From Tanypteryx hageni (taxonomy: Eukaryota; Arthropoda; Insecta; Odonata; Petaluridae), in assembly GCA_028673005.1 (NCBI GenBank), contig CM054118.1, positions 91,488,858-91,552,857 of the forward strand: a stretch of 64,000 bases of DNA, given 5' to 3'. The notes beneath the pieces are model-generated. The model saw only the letters and a program-made list of their open reading frames with translations. It had not been told where the DNA came from and ran no database searches. This document shows positions 1-22,640 of the stretch, piece by piece; position 1 is the first letter of the stretch, and every line of letters begins with the position of its first letter. The position numbers were made by a program, and so were the translations under genes.

Positions 1-250
1 GTAAGGTAACGAATTTTATAACGCATTTTTCAGCTTTTGAATGATCATGAGGTATTAATAATTTTATTTATTTTTACCTGTAGCGGAGCTGTCGGTGTGT
101 TGGTGCATTACTTTGTGGAAATTTATAAGCTTCATTCATAGACTTGATTTTTATCTCTCAATAACCTCTAATGTTCATTACACAAAACTAGCTATTCTTG
201 ATTGAACTTTAACTCGGGTTTCTTTGTTATACTGTTGTTGCATTTTTCAG

Positions 251-9738
<9,488 letters not shown>

Positions 9739-11270
9739 GCCTGAATAGGCTTGTTATCTACTGAGGTGTTTATACAATTTATAGTTTAATTACCAACATT
9801 TTTTCTTGGACTCAGACCAAACTGCTCAAGATATTTTCCAATTTCTAAACTGAATGACTTGAACTTAACCACTTCTGAATGTTGGACTTGTTGCAAATAC
9901 AATGAGAGGTAAATCATATTTTAAAGATAATACGTTTGAGAGCAGTATCCATTTTTGTTCAGTGTAATGATTTTGCTCTAACCTTTACAACATATCTATA
10001 TTTTACAATGTTCACTTTATGTAACTCTGAAATATTGGCTTCACTTGAAGTAAGTATTATTATTGGGAGAGGACTTTCGCCTTCCATAGCTGTTTCTTTC
10101 ATTCCTATGTTGGAATAGTGCAGTGCTATATACTGAAGTCTGGGCTACACAAGAGGTAGTTCACCTCATCTGGTTTTACGTGCCTGGGTTTCTCGTTTTT
10201 AATTTTAGCAATGTGATTATAATGACATGTTTTTATTTGTATTTATATTTTAAGGGTTTGTCGGAAAAAGTCTTTTGGATATACAATATTTATTATTTTG
10301 AGAGCGAAGGATTGATGAGAGATAATGACAAAGTCCAAGTACCTATTTCTTGCATCAGTCTTATCCATTGATAAGTTAACCATAACCACTATCAAATGCA
10401 ACCTGAGCAATGATTTGTTGCTGTTAATCAAATTTTGTGATAATATCATTGGTTGCGTATAAATTACTTAATGTGCATTTTAACATTTACAAGTTTGTAA
10501 TATTTTCAATGTTTAAGTACTAAAAATTGAATTTTTAATTGAAATTATGAGTTTTGAAATTTTATATTTCCATAATAAATATTGAATAATGAGAATTTAT
10601 ATAAATTCTATGTGCTTATGGAAACTTTTCGATTTTAGTGGTGGTAATATTCTTCTTAGGTTGTAATATTGGGTATGAAACTTGAGAAGAATCTGGTATT
10701 AATGATGTGGTACTAAATGGGTGTTTACTGTATGCAAGCATGACCAACTTTAAACAGGTGTAACAAAGAATGTGGTGACTCATCAGGGCTTGACATATAA
10801 GCACTAAAACTGTTCAAGTTTTCAAGGAGGAATTCTTCAAATGGTGCATATAAAGTGAGCAATTTGCTTTAGTTCCTTTTTAAAGTAACATTTAATGATT
10901 AATGTCTTTGCTTAATTTAAAATGATTATATCATACTTGTACTAGTTTTCCCCAATTCTTATATTTTTGTATTCAGTTAATTTTTTATTTTCACAGCATT
11001 AATGAAAGAAATACTCTCTCATGCATTATGGAAGATTTGTGTAATGAAAATGAGAAATCTTAATTCAGCTCAAGCAGAGGTTTCCCTTTTTTTTGAGAAG
11101 TTTACGTGACAATTTATGTAATTATATTTATATTCATTCTGTAAGATGTTGACCAACTGGAATAAAAGCAACTTACCAAATTGTGTTGAATAATATTATT
11201 ATAAATGTGCTGATTTATCCTTTATCTTCAAGTAGTGAAAGTGATCCTGTTATTTTTCAACACATTTTAA
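9739..11270. other. FAM76 3' UTR and intergenic sequence
   Basis: No coding signal. AATAAA-type poly(A) signals near 10575 and at 11161-11166 (context GGAATAAAAGC) are candidate ends of the FAM76 transcript. Which one is used cannot be told from sequence. Confidence 0.5.
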
Positions 11271-11582
11271 CCCTTTCGCTGCTATCGACGCATATTTGCG
11301 GGCAGAGCGGTGCCTTGACTGCTAACGACGCATATATGCGTTTCAAGCTTTTCCGTTCGCAAATCAAAAAAGATGAAAATATTTTTTCGAGATGGTTAAT
11401 AATCAATAGGAATGTAAATGATTGACAAAATAACTTTTAAAATATAAAGAGACTAAAAGACAAATGAAAGAACGTAGACGCGGAGCTCTTAGAGAAAGTA
11501 TTCAGCATAGGCGTGCTTCAAAGTCACTGAACTCGGCGCACACGGCTGACCCAGAAGCTAAAAGTCCATAGCAGTGAAAGGG
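11271..11582. mobile_element. piggyBac-like MITE with TTAA target duplication
   Basis: TTAA (11267-11270 and 11583-11586) flanks a 312-bp element. Its ends are CCCTTTCGCTGCTA and, reverse-complemented, CCCTTTCACTGCTA, differing at one base. TTAA duplication with CCCTTT termini is typical of piggyBac-type elements. It contains a perfect internal palindrome ACGCATATATGCGT near 11329 and no transposase. It lies between the convergent FAM76 and RTN4IP1 genes. Confidence 0.75.
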
Positions 11583-12515
11583 TTAATATCCTGCTTGGGA
11601 TTCCTTTGTTCTAAAACTTCCTACAGAGGTCCCATTTGACAGGGAGTATGGGACTTGTGTAGAGACTATTCCAGAGGAATGATATCATGGCAGGCTGAGG
11701 CAAGAATGCCCAAGGGGAGGGAGACACCCCAGAAGGGCAGCAAAAAAATCATTATCTAGATTTCAGGCAGCAGGCACAACCCTTAAACATAACCCTGAGA
11801 TAGAGCTCCAAGCACATAATGCTCTTGGGCATCTGTTTTCAGTCGCCCAACTAGAGGTAGCTGGCTAAGGTGAGTGAAATTTTCATTAAAAATATTTTCA
11901 TAATATTTTTTTGGCATGTTTCTTTTCTCTAAAAATTAAAGCATGTAATTTTTCATAATTTTTACTTGAAAATTTTATCACCAATAGATCATAAGATATG
12001 CAATTTTTCCAGAAAACGATAAAAAAAAATTGAAATATCCAAAAATATCTGTAGCCTGGCCCCTAACTGCAGGTATTTAAGTGCAGCAGATCATGGTTAA
12101 AAATGTAACTGCCTAAAAAATTTATTTTCACTATTTTTAATTTAATCCAGTTTCTTACCTCTAAATAATCAACCATATTTCCAAAAGATGTCAAATATTA
12201 CTTTTAAAACCAACAAATAAATATGATACAAAAATTACCATAGCATAATCTAGCTTAGGTTCAATTCATTTCAATTCAATTTTAATTAATAGCTTACCAT
12301 CTATCTTAGGTTTAATTTATTGCTTACTTATTAATAAAGCAATGTTAGTTATGAAAAATTAAGACCAATAAAAATTTATTATATTAAGAATAACAAAACA
12401 GGTACAAATTCTATACTTGGTTGCTTAAAAACAATGATAATGTAAAAAATACGTAAAATATTGTGATTGATAGAATTTCACAAGACGTAACTGAGGAACT
12501 TGCAGCAAAAATCCT
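11583..12515. other. Intergenic sequence and RTN4IP1 3' UTR
   Basis: No gene recognised. On the minus strand an AATAAA signal (TTTATT on +, 12375-12380) lies about 136 bp after the RTN4IP1 stop and is a candidate poly(A) signal. Confidence 0.5.
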
Positions 12516-15500
12516 TTACAGAGCTTTCACATCAATTACAGTCTTACCTCTTGAATGACCAGATAATACTTTTTGATATGCAGCTGGCAATTCAGAAAAT
12601 TTATATGTCCTTTCCACTGCAGGTGTAAGCTTGTGATAAAGAGAAGTTTTTTTTAATGAAACATCTTTTAAGTTCCTTATATACAAGAATCAATCATTGC
12701 ATAATAATAATTTGATACCAGCACATTAAAAATTGGTTAGAAAAATTAACAAACAACAGACCTATTTTTCATGATTATTTAGTATATAGTGACTTTTTCA
12801 TAATTAGATAATTTTCAAACTTAATGTAAAATTGAACTTGACTATCATTTTTCTTACTGTTTAGGTTAAACTATTTATAATTTTACTTCAATAAAATCAT
12901 TACTAGACAACTTTATGCCAGAAGATATGCTCAAATAAATATAAGAAATTATTTTCATCATCAATACAGAAATTCCAAAAACTTGGATGTTTTCTTTATA
13001 ACCTTCATTATTTAGTTTGTTGAGGTTTTAAGCTGATATATCATTATCAGTAACAACTTTTAGTAACAATAAAACAAGTAAAGAAAGAACTCCTGAAGCA
13101 CACAGTAAATGGCAATTTTTCAAAAAATATTTTGGACAGTCGGACAAACCAAGAAAACACGCACAACAAAACAATACTAAATTGATAGATGAAAAAATGA
13201 AGTCTCTATCTGTTTTTGTTTAATCTTTAACTAGCGTACATTTAAATGCACAATGAGTTACTTGCCCAGCAGATTGGCATAATATACCTGTTGTGTGAAA
13301 ATATTGGAGTGTGAATATCTAGAAAGATGATGTAAGCATTACAGAGACCAAAGGGGAATTGGGGTTATTTCTTGAAGTGCCTGTTTAGGGAAGGGGGGAA
13401 CAGCAAACGAGTCCTCTCTCTCCCCTCTGATTCTCTTACACACTCATAACATAAACACCATATTTTTTTACTTCTTTCGTAGTTTTTGCTAGTGAGGCAC
13501 TTCCTTGATTTTTCAGGCTCTATTCCAGACTTCAAAATCGAAATTGAATTTTTTTGCTTGCGAGATAAAACACTGTTCTACAAATGCATGTTCTCATAGA
13601 ATTAGTAATTCCTTTATTCATGAATAATCACTATGTACTAATTGCGATCGTTCAAATATGATGCCCGCTGTTTGGGAGAGCTGATTGACACTGTTCAGCT
13701 AGCTGCTTAAGGGTCCGAGATAAAGAGAACTGGATGCTGCATGCGGATTTTTGTGGACACGAGGATGGCAGTGGGATGTAAAATGATATTGAAAAATTAA
13801 GTGTGTCACGTCTGAATAAATCCTAGGTTTGAGTTCGGAATTTTTACATATTGGAACTCAGAACAAAACAGAGCCCACGTGTACTCTGACACATTGACTG
13901 AGTTTTCCGTTCAGAGAGGCAACAAAAAGGAATGGTCAGGTGGGTTTAATGCAGGTTATTTCCAAAAACCATCTCCTTCCCAAAGATGAGAAATTCTTGT
14001 ACTCCTTGATCATATGGTCAGAGAATGTAGCTGTATATATTTTTGAGTTGTGGGTATTCCTGCGCTAGCTGTCTTTCGAGACTTGGCGGGCAATTCCAAG
14101 TCCACAGAAATGCATTGTGACACAGCTTACGTTAGTCGTCCTCAAAGCAATGAATTGTGCAGCTGCAGTGACAATTGAACTAAAAAACTATTCTTTCACC
14201 TCAAGCATCTAACGAATCTGGACAGCTGGATCCTCTTGCAGGGGAAAAACTCTCACTGATATTTCTGACTTGCCTTCGTGAGACACATGAAGGAGGGCTC
14301 AAGTGCTATTCCCACCCACACTGCCCTGCAAGAAAGAGCTTTTCCTCAGTATCAGTCTGGACCGTTTATAAGTCAAAGACAAACTCTGGCCGGCAAAGGG
14401 AAAAACATTGTGTTTATGGAAAAGACTCATGGACGAAGTTCTGGTGCTGAAAATGTGACGTGGAACTGTGCGTTATTCCTAGCTTTGATGTGTATCATAC
14501 AAAAGCTTCGCTTTGATATTCGTTTCAAAAACAGCGAGGAAGTGTTCATAACCATTGGGAGATGAAGATGTTCATGAATTTTAAATATATTAAGCCCATA
14601 GCACTTTATGTGAAAGTAATAATTTAATGTCAATGCATTTTCTTGTTATTTTTAGACTACTTTCCAGAATGGAAATAGGCTTATAATTTTGTCGTTGTGT
14701 CAGTCCATCCTCCCCTATTAACTTATGAACCAATAGACCAATTTTCATGATACTTGCTGGAAATCTCTTGCTACATAGTCTGAGCTCCAGAGGATAGTTT
14801 TTGTTGTGAAGATTGAAGTCACGGGTTTGATTCCAGGAACTATCCTTCTCATTTGATTTACATGGGAAATCTGAAATCCATCGTGCAGGGTCATTTTCTC
14901 TAATGCATAAAAATACCTTAGAATTGTAATATTGGAGCGAGTTTTGTACTATTCTCTAAGGAAAGGAATGAAGATTCTAATTTTTGTCGTAGAATTTTGC
15001 TTATCGATTGTATTTCTAAGAATTTCGCGTGAATACTGGCGTTTTTGCAGTTTTTATCACTCATTATGAGAGTGTTGCCATTGCAACAACTATTGTTGGA
15101 CTCGGATTTGATATTTGCCACACAAATACGCATGATCAATTTAATATTCTGTTAGAATGTATTTGTAATATTTTATGACACTAAATTATGAAATTTGGGA
15201 ACACAAAGAGTTACCTATCTGCAGTGATTTTAAAGTCATTCAAGGCAATATAAGTATTAAATAAATGATTAAATGGAAAGTAGGCATCAAGTTCAGTTTG
15301 GATCATCTTTAAATTACATTTCTCATGGAATTAAATTTATGCTAAACTAATTGTTACTACAAACTGCTTTTTATTTTAACAAATTCTGACCAATAATTCA
15401 TAATATATGAAAATTGGTTTCTATTCAAATGTATTTGATTTAAATATCCCAAATAAAATCCTCCTACAGCAGGATTTAAATCCGTACGATAAAGATTAAG

Positions 15501-18500
15501 AGGAGTTAGCCGGTCACACAGACAAAACAAATGCATAAGCGGATTTATAAAAACTGCTAATAAAGAATCTACAAATATGATTGCCATATTATGGAAACTG
15601 GAGTTAATATGTCATAAAGAGAAGAATATTGGCCAATTTTCAGATATAGATTATTAGAGAAATAACATACCTTCCCAGTCTCAGTGAGCTCTCCTATTTC
15701 TTGTATTGCTTTTGAGGATGGAATAAAAAATGCCCATCGAACTGAAGGACCCCCAAGAAAGAATGGAGCACTGCTAAGGGATATATTGCTTGAAACTAAA
15801 TCAAGAACACTTTTAGCCATTCCCAAGGCTAGACCATGACGATCTGCATTAAGAAGAAGGGGTGAAGTAATTGTCACATATTTGGCAAAACTTTGCTCTT
15901 TCAGGGACTCCATATGCTGAGGCTTTTTCAAACCAGCAGCATTCAAAATTATGTCATACCTGAAAATTAAAATAATTTTCAGTTTTTAGATGAATTTATT
16001 CAAGAAAAGCTTAATTATGAGGTACTTTTGCACCCTTAGAGTTAGTAACACCAGCATCTACCAAGTATGTAGCTAGGAATAACATCAACTGGGACTGGGG
16101 ATCATTTTTATGGTAATATCCCATTTATCAGGGAGTTTTCAACCATAAATAATACTACATCCAACATAGATTATCATCTAACATGATTAAGTTAGCAGTT
16201 ATCCTCTGCCTTGGAAAAATCACAGTTTTATGAGTAAAAACCTATATATTATGACACACGGTTCTAGGTTGGAAACAATAAAATTTGTAAACGGCACTAA
16301 TTATGTGAGAATCATTCCCATTTGCTATCTAATCAACATCTAAGTAACACAATTCACCCCTATTATAACTAGAATCTCTGGATATATAGCACCATCCAAA
16401 GTAAGTAAAAAGGGAATACTGGCATTTTTTCTACCTTCAAACATTTTTATTTGAAATACATTTTAATCTTTCAAGAAATAATTCCAATAAAACAAAAGTA
16501 AATTATTATTATAGATATTATTACAAAGGCATTTGGATGGTAATCAAATATGTCAAACCAGCTATCAAGAGTATTTTATGCAGCCTGTGAGCCTATGATG
16601 ATGCAAAATTTAACAGAATTTCATCTTTGTTAATTGCAGTTATGGTCAAAAAACCTTTAATATTAAAATGTTAATGCTATCATACAATATCTAGTTATCC
16701 AACGCTGCAAGATCTTATGTGACATGCTGAAACATCTTTCAATGCAGTCAGCCATGCAGGAAATTTTGCCGACCAGTCTTAAACCTCTATATATTTTATA
16801 ATACTGATATATTAAGTACATTGTTTTTATGTATGGAATGAATGGCCAAATTTTCAACTTTTGTGGCTTTTAAAAATGCTTTTCTATTATTAATTTAAAT
16901 GCTATGAGTAGCATTTCAAGAAGAAATCATTAGCTTTACTTTGTGGGCTAGGTACCCATTGGGTACAAACACGGTGAAATTTTATATGAATTGCATACTA
17001 ACCCAGTGCGCAACTTCCAACATGGAGGATCAATTCTTACCCCCACACATTCATACAAGGATTCACACTGAAGAACAGAGGTAAACTCTTAAGAAAAGCA
17101 CCAAGGGAGTGCATTGCTTAATGTCCCTTCCAAAGGACAGAGTGTTGCTGTCTTGAATGTCCTCCTCACAACACACAAGTCAGATGGGGCAAACCCAGTT
17201 TTAAAAAACCTGACCTCTGACAGGATTCAAACACATGGCTGCTACACAAAAGGCCAGCACTCAAGCCAGTGTTACAAATCACAAAAATATATTATCATAA
17301 GATGATGTAAAAGGGTTCAAGATAGGCATTCACAGCTCCTGTAGACACATGGCAGGATTTCATACCAACTTATAAGGGAATCACTTGCATCTCAAAATGT
17401 CACCTTCAATAGCATTAATAATGGAAACAGTAAGGATTGCAAACAAAAGAAAATTTCAAATAATTTTCCATACTTTGTGATGAAAATTTCAATGAAGGAC
17501 TTGAATAAAATGAGTTAAAAAATTTCATTGTAACTTTACTTACTTTCCTTCCTGCATGACAAGACTGCTTGCATTTGGATCTGTGTAATCAATCACTCGG
17601 TCAGCCCCAAGAGATTCCACTAGTGCCACAGCATCTCCACTACATGTAGACACAACCTGAAAATAAATAAAAGCTTAACAATTAACTTTCAACAGAATTC
17701 CAGTTTACAAACATACAGTATAACTAAAACAAAAAGAGATACTAAGTTGAAACTCATTCTAAAATGCATGAAAAGTCTAAAAGCCAGCATAAAAACAATT
17801 TTAACCTTATATAAATCGACTAATTAACTTCAACTATAAACTTAGAAAAAGTAGTATATGGAATAAGAAGCCATTATAAACATTGCATAAATGCAACTGG
17901 TCCCAGACATTATTTACTTCCCATAGTAGTAGTAGTAACAACTCTAGCTCTTTGAAACCTCCAAAATGATGGAGATGTTTAACAATGCCACTGTTTGAAG
18001 ACGAAAGTCTTTCTACAAATGACTGATATTCCATTAAAAAGTTAAGATCATTTAAAAAATAAGCAGAAAACACAAGTGTGACATGCTGTAATTAAACCAT
18101 GCTACCTGAACATGACCTAAACCAGGCATGTCAAACTCGAAGAGGCATCAGGGCTGCTTTAACGAAATGGATGTAAAAGATTAGGATTACAGTTGTTTAA
18201 TAAGGGTCAGAGTTGGAAATAATAGACATTTTGTAGAAGATTGCAAGTCTGTTTTTCAAGCAAAAAATTGATTTAGAAATTGTTGCTTAATAACTATGAA
18301 AGACTCCCATCTCCTTTTTTTAAAATAAAGTATAATATTTATATAAAATCTCGAACAATTTGGTCGAGACCAAAAGTTGCATTTGGGCCGCCAGTTTGAC
18401 ATGCCCGACCTAAACACTTTAATCTTTAGGGGCCAAAAGGGACCGCAAAAAGTATTTGCCATTGGCCCCTTTAGGGACCACTAAGACTTTCTTTGTTTCT

Positions 18501-21500
18501 GGGCAGATTAGTTTTGCTTCAAACGTAGTAATGAGATAGAAACTCTTAGGAGGCACTTTAAAAGGCTTGCGCTTAATGATTATTGTGGCAGACCACACTT
18601 GGAGTCAGAGTTATGTTTGCCAACTCATTCGAAATCAGTTGCTCTATCCTCCCTTTTGTTTCAGCACAGTGTCTTTACAGAAAACGGTCTTAGCACTTTC
18701 AAAGCCAGGAATAGCAATCTTTAGTGCCCACCTTCTGAAATGCCTGAAGGCCAAATTGTCAGATAATTGGAAATTGAATATAACAACTTTTACTATATTT
18801 CCATACCTATTATTGTCATTGCAAAAAAATAAGCAGCAGATTCTTGTCATAGATTTATAAATATTGCTCCGTGCCCTAGGCTTCATTCCCCTGACCCTCA
18901 ACTGTACAAGAGCTGTTCAGCAGTGATATATACTAAAATGAAAAGTAGCAAATTCAACAAGTGGGTTTATTCAAAACTACTGATGCTAAATAACTTTTAA
19001 AATAAAAATTATTTTCATCAATAAAGTTGCTAGGATATAAACTATCCTTCAGAGTCTCCATTCATTCTCTTAAGAAGTACCAAGGGAGGGGCCTCAAGAG
19101 GCTGGCAACTTTTTCTCCAACTATATCACTCGAATAAAATTTATGAAAATCTTAGAAAAAAATTAAAAATTTCCTATAGCCTTGTTATAACCAAGTAGGC
19201 ATAGTTTTCATCAATTTTACACATATTCCTAATTTGTACATTTATTTTCGGGAATGGCTGTGTGCTAAAAAAATCGGGTGGCCAAAATTAAATTGTATCG
19301 TGTGATATGTCAGACAATTTGGAGTAAAACATTCCTGTTATTAATTTGTTATTATTTTTATAGATTTGAGAGTAGTTTGCACTCGAATTTTTATCTGAAT
19401 CTGAACATGCAAACATAGTGAGGATAAATGTGAAAAAGATTTATAATTGTAGCATAGGTACCAACAGCAAAATAACATCAAAATAACAAATGAACAACAA
19501 TGGAAAGGTGTACTCCATCCTAATTTATGTCCAAGCAATTTGTTTGTCAAATATAGGATAAGTCGAATAAAAATAAAACAGAGTGGAAAACATAATACAA
19601 GCATATATTTATAACAAGTGAAATGATTGACATAGGTAAGATTCAGTTCCATATAAATTCTTCAATGGGATAGAAACAATCTTTTAGGAGGTAGTCTCCT
19701 TTTTTTAGAGTAGCTTATTATAAAATACTGATCCATCTTGTATTGGATTGTTGGCATAATTTTTTAGGTAATAGGGTGATAGATACAGATCTTGTTTACT
19801 TCTACTGCAGTAGTCATGGACATCAGAATTGGATTTTAATTTTAAAAGGGTTGCATTATTTTTATAAATAGGATTGAATAAAATGTATATACCATATTTT
19901 TCGGTGTATGAGATGCACTTTTTGTCATTAAAACACATTCTCAAATCATACTGCATCTTATACAATGGAGGTTCAAATGTCAGAGGTATTTTAATTAAAT
20001 TTGGTCTTTATATAGGTAATTCTCCTATGGATGCCTTTGGTACAGAAAAAGCTTTTCTATATTCAGTAGTCTTTCTACTTAAATTTAAACATATTATTTC
20101 GACATTATTGTAATTTTTATTTACGTAAAATTTAACATTTTATGCAAATTAAGATTTGAAATTAATTAATGCATTTGTTCATTGCTTTTAGATTAGAAAT
20201 TGTTAATCCTTCAAAGTATGAAATATTTTGAAGCTGGTACAGCGCATAAAGACCTCTTGTTTCTTTTCCGATTACATGAATATGTATGTGAAGAAATCAG
20301 ATTTATACTAACAATTCTAGAACAATGGATAGAAATTACTTCGTGATTATATAAAAATATCTAAAAAGGATAAGCAAGTTTTTCTCAAAAATTAGAAAAA
20401 ATGAGATATAATTATGATAAGATCATATAATAATGATTTATAGTGAGCACATGACAACACTTGCATGACACCTGCCATAAGGTGTTGTAATGATTACACC
20501 TTCCGGCTTAGGTTTGATATAAGACACCCATGACTGCTGCTGCCCCATACTCAATGATTCAAGAAGGAATAGGTTTAAGGGAGCGGCAGCCCGCTTTATA
20601 ATAGAAAGAAAAGTACAAATTAAACAAGTGGTTGGGGGTTGGATTCGTTCTATTTCCTCCCCCAGGTTGGGTTAAGTGGTTGGATTCGTTCTATTTTCTT
20701 CCCCTGGTTGGGGAGTTGGATTCGTTCTATTTTCCTCTCCTGGGTTGGATTTGTTCCATTTTCCTCCCCCGGGTTGGATTTGTTCCATTTTCCTCCCCTG
20801 GGTTGGTGTAGTAGTTGGGGTTGCGATAGTTCATTTTTTGTAACACAGGTGGTGCTGAGGTCATGAGTGTCTTATACCAACATTTTTTTACCACCTTCCG
20901 AAAAATATAAAAAATATGCCGTAATCAAGAAAAAGGCAACAAAAGATGTAGTGATGTACGTCATTTGACTCAAAATCAGACTGAGAAAGTGATGCACGTA
21001 TGAGATAAGCAGTTCCAAAATAAACCTGGAAAAATATCTGAATCGGTCTGTTTATCGGCAAAAGTTGGCATGACTTAGGTTTCCTTCCATTGAGAAATAG
21101 ATAATTCCTCTCGTTTGTTTCGGGCTGTGTGTCTTGCGAGTGTTAATTTATGTATTTTATGCTTTAACTTAGTTAACCACTAATTTTTACCAATAAAGCT
21201 ATAATTATGTAAATTTGTTGTGTTTTACGTTTTTTGTGCAGTCTATATACATAATAAGCCAAGAAATCCGGTCACGCTGTCGATCTACCGCGAGAATAAC
21301 AATAATGGTTATAACCAGTTATAACTCAAACAGTTACCTTTCATTTTCGATCAAACTTTCCGGAATTACATGGCAACAAAAATTTCGCAAACATCAAAAG
21401 TAATTTGTCACCACACATCAACACAAAAGTACTTGCCTGAGCTCCCCATGCTTTAAGCATTTGAATCGCTGAAGAACCAACTCCACCTGATCCTCCAAGA

Positions 21501-22267
21501 ACAAGTACTTTTTTACCATTTGCAGATTGCAGGCACAGTTCTCCGGTAATTTTTAGAGATGACCATGCCGTTACAGCAGCATACAAGAGGGAAGCAGCCT
21601 CTATATCATTTAATTTTGAAGGCTTCTTGCTGATCTTAATTTGAAAGAGCACACCTTAAATGAATTTCCTAGACAATAAAGTATTCCAAATACTGATAGT
21701 AAAAGAACATACATTTGATACCGGGACAATGGCATACTGGGCATGACACCCAGATTGAAATGGTGATATGACACCCCATACTTTGTCCCCAACCTGAAAC
21801 TTGTCTTTTACACCATGACCTATTTCCACAATTTCTCCAGTAAAATCTCTTCCGAGTATAAGCGGGAATTCAATGATATCAGATGAACAGGTTTTAAGCC
21901 GTCTTCCGACATTAAGTAGCGTTGCGCCATAGCCACCTAAAATGTTGACAAACAATATACGAAACAATATTTTACATAATATCTAAAGATAATAATACCG
22001 CTTACCCATCATAGCCACATCTATGGGATTTACTGAGGTTGCTGAAACTTTAACCAAGACATTTTCAGGAGATGTTAAAGGAGGTATTCTGGCAGAGTCT
22101 GACAACACCAATTCTTCTACGCCTCCATAAGAATGAATTTGCCAAGCAAGCATTCTCTCTTGCGTACCATTACGTGAAGATAGGTTCAAATTTCTCCGCT
22201 GAATTTTAATATAATTACTTCTACATAAGGACGAAGCAATTAGACGGAAAGACCTGTGATAAAACAT
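12516..22267 (-). CDS. RTN4IP1: RTN4IP1 homologue, mitochondrial NADPH oxidoreductase (zinc-less MDR family)
   Basis: Six exons in transcript order: 22267-22006, 21936-21713, 21634-21437, 17656-17544, 15959-15671 and 12629-12516. They join in frame to 399 codons plus TAA (12516-12518), close to the ~396 residues of the human protein. The start at 22267 is the first ATG after an in-frame TAA. The N-terminus is rich in Arg/Ser (MFYHRSFRLIASSLCRSNY), consistent with a mitochondrial presequence. Quinone-oxidoreductase features follow: SVNPIDVAM, GRDFTGEIVEIG, GDKVWGV, the nucleotide-binding VLVLGGSGGVGSSAIQ, LGADRVIDY, VTITSPLL and a C-terminal HSRGKTVIDV. The family reduces quinone-type substrates with NADPH and is linked to coenzyme Q metabolism. 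Intron 3 uses a GC-AG donor. Introns 3, 4 and 5 carry the transposon remnants. The gene is divergent from QRSL1. Confidence 0.96.
12630..14653. other. RTN4IP1 intron 5, first part, nothing recognised
   Basis: AT-rich sequence with a mixed-composition stretch at 13600-14570. The open frame at 14278-14565 has no family signature and was not accepted as an exon. Confidence 0.45.
14654..15309 (+). repeat. Dispersed ~650-bp repeat, copy A
   Basis: This aligns along its whole length with 39660-40308 in the same orientation. It starts with a foldback (CTACTTTCC-AGAA-TGGAAATAG) and carries a Pol III B-box-like motif (GGGTTTGATTCCAGG near 14823). A possible A-box-like stretch (GTCTGAGCTCC) precedes it. 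The class is unknown; a tRNA-headed SINE or a nonautonomous DNA element are both possible. Confidence 0.7.
15960..17000. other. RTN4IP1 intron 4 segment with no recognised feature
   Basis: AT-rich intron. No family-level similarity seen in any frame. Confidence 0.45.
17095..17300 (-). repeat. Degenerate tRNA-derived SINE-like repeat
   Basis: On the minus strand a stretch resembling an A box (TGGCTTGAGTGCTGG) is followed by a B-box-like GTGTTTGAATCCTG. The adjoining AAG.A..ACCAAGGGAG word recurs near 19075, indicating a dispersed family. The promoter boxes are degenerate. Confidence 0.35.
18123..18407. mobile_element. hAT-type MITE with perfect 8-bp target duplication
   Basis: Termini CAGGCATGTCAAACTC and, reverse-complemented, CGGGCATGTCAAACTGG form the inverted repeats of a 285-bp element. 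ACCTAAAC flanks it exactly on both sides (18115-18122 and 18408-18415). An 8-bp duplication with CAGG... ends is diagnostic for hAT. The minus-strand open frame inside is not a real gene. It lies in RTN4IP1 intron 3. Confidence 0.8.
18416..20510. other. RTN4IP1 intron 3 segment; one possible transposon end
   Basis: AT-rich. A motif TTTTTCGGTGTATGAGATGC at about 19896 looks like one terminal end of a DNA transposon family, but no matching partner was found. No coding signal was seen in the open frames at 18567-18901 or 19341-20113. Confidence 0.4.
20511..20882. repeat. Foldback element enclosing a G/T/C-rich minisatellite
   Basis: Inverted ends TTTGATATAAGACACCCATGA (20513 on) and its near complement at 20860-20880 flank five tandem units beginning GGATTCGTTC or GGATTTGTTC at 20641, 20682, 20718, 20747 and 20776. 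The unit length drops from 41 to 36 and then 29 bp. The encoded repeats (WIRSIFF-like) are a by-product of the array. Confidence 0.6.
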
Positions 22268-22640
22268 TCCTTAAGCACTATACGTTCACCACGCTCAATC
22301 AAGTTTCGTGTATGACTGAAGTTGTCTTTTACGCCGTTCTCTTGTTCACAAGAGTCAAGATAGTTCAGAAATGTGGTGTTGTGTTTACCGTTAATCCCAT
22401 CGTTTATCCGGTTAATATGTCCTGTTTTCGTAATATGACATAACCACATCCGGAAAAGTACCGAACCCTTTGTCGACGTTCTTGCTTCTTTTAGTCATTT
22501 ACTATTTATTAATTTAACTTTCCTAATGCTATGAATACCTAGCTTATTTTCAATCAATGCATTAAAACGATTAAAACCCAATGGAAGAAGATATCTTCCT
22601 GGAAGCCTACCTCTCTCAATTATAAACATAGAAAGTTAAT
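22268..22640. promoter_or_regulatory. Shared bidirectional promoter interval of RTN4IP1 and QRSL1
   Basis: Only 373 bp separate the two start codons, so both 5' UTRs and any core promoters must lie here unless untranslated exons exist elsewhere. No TATA box or CpG island is evident. Both ATGs are preceded by in-frame stops, which supports the start choices. Confidence 0.7.

Noticed and set aside
20639..20866. 75-codon open frame with Trp/Phe repeats
   Set aside because: A translation of the minisatellite array.
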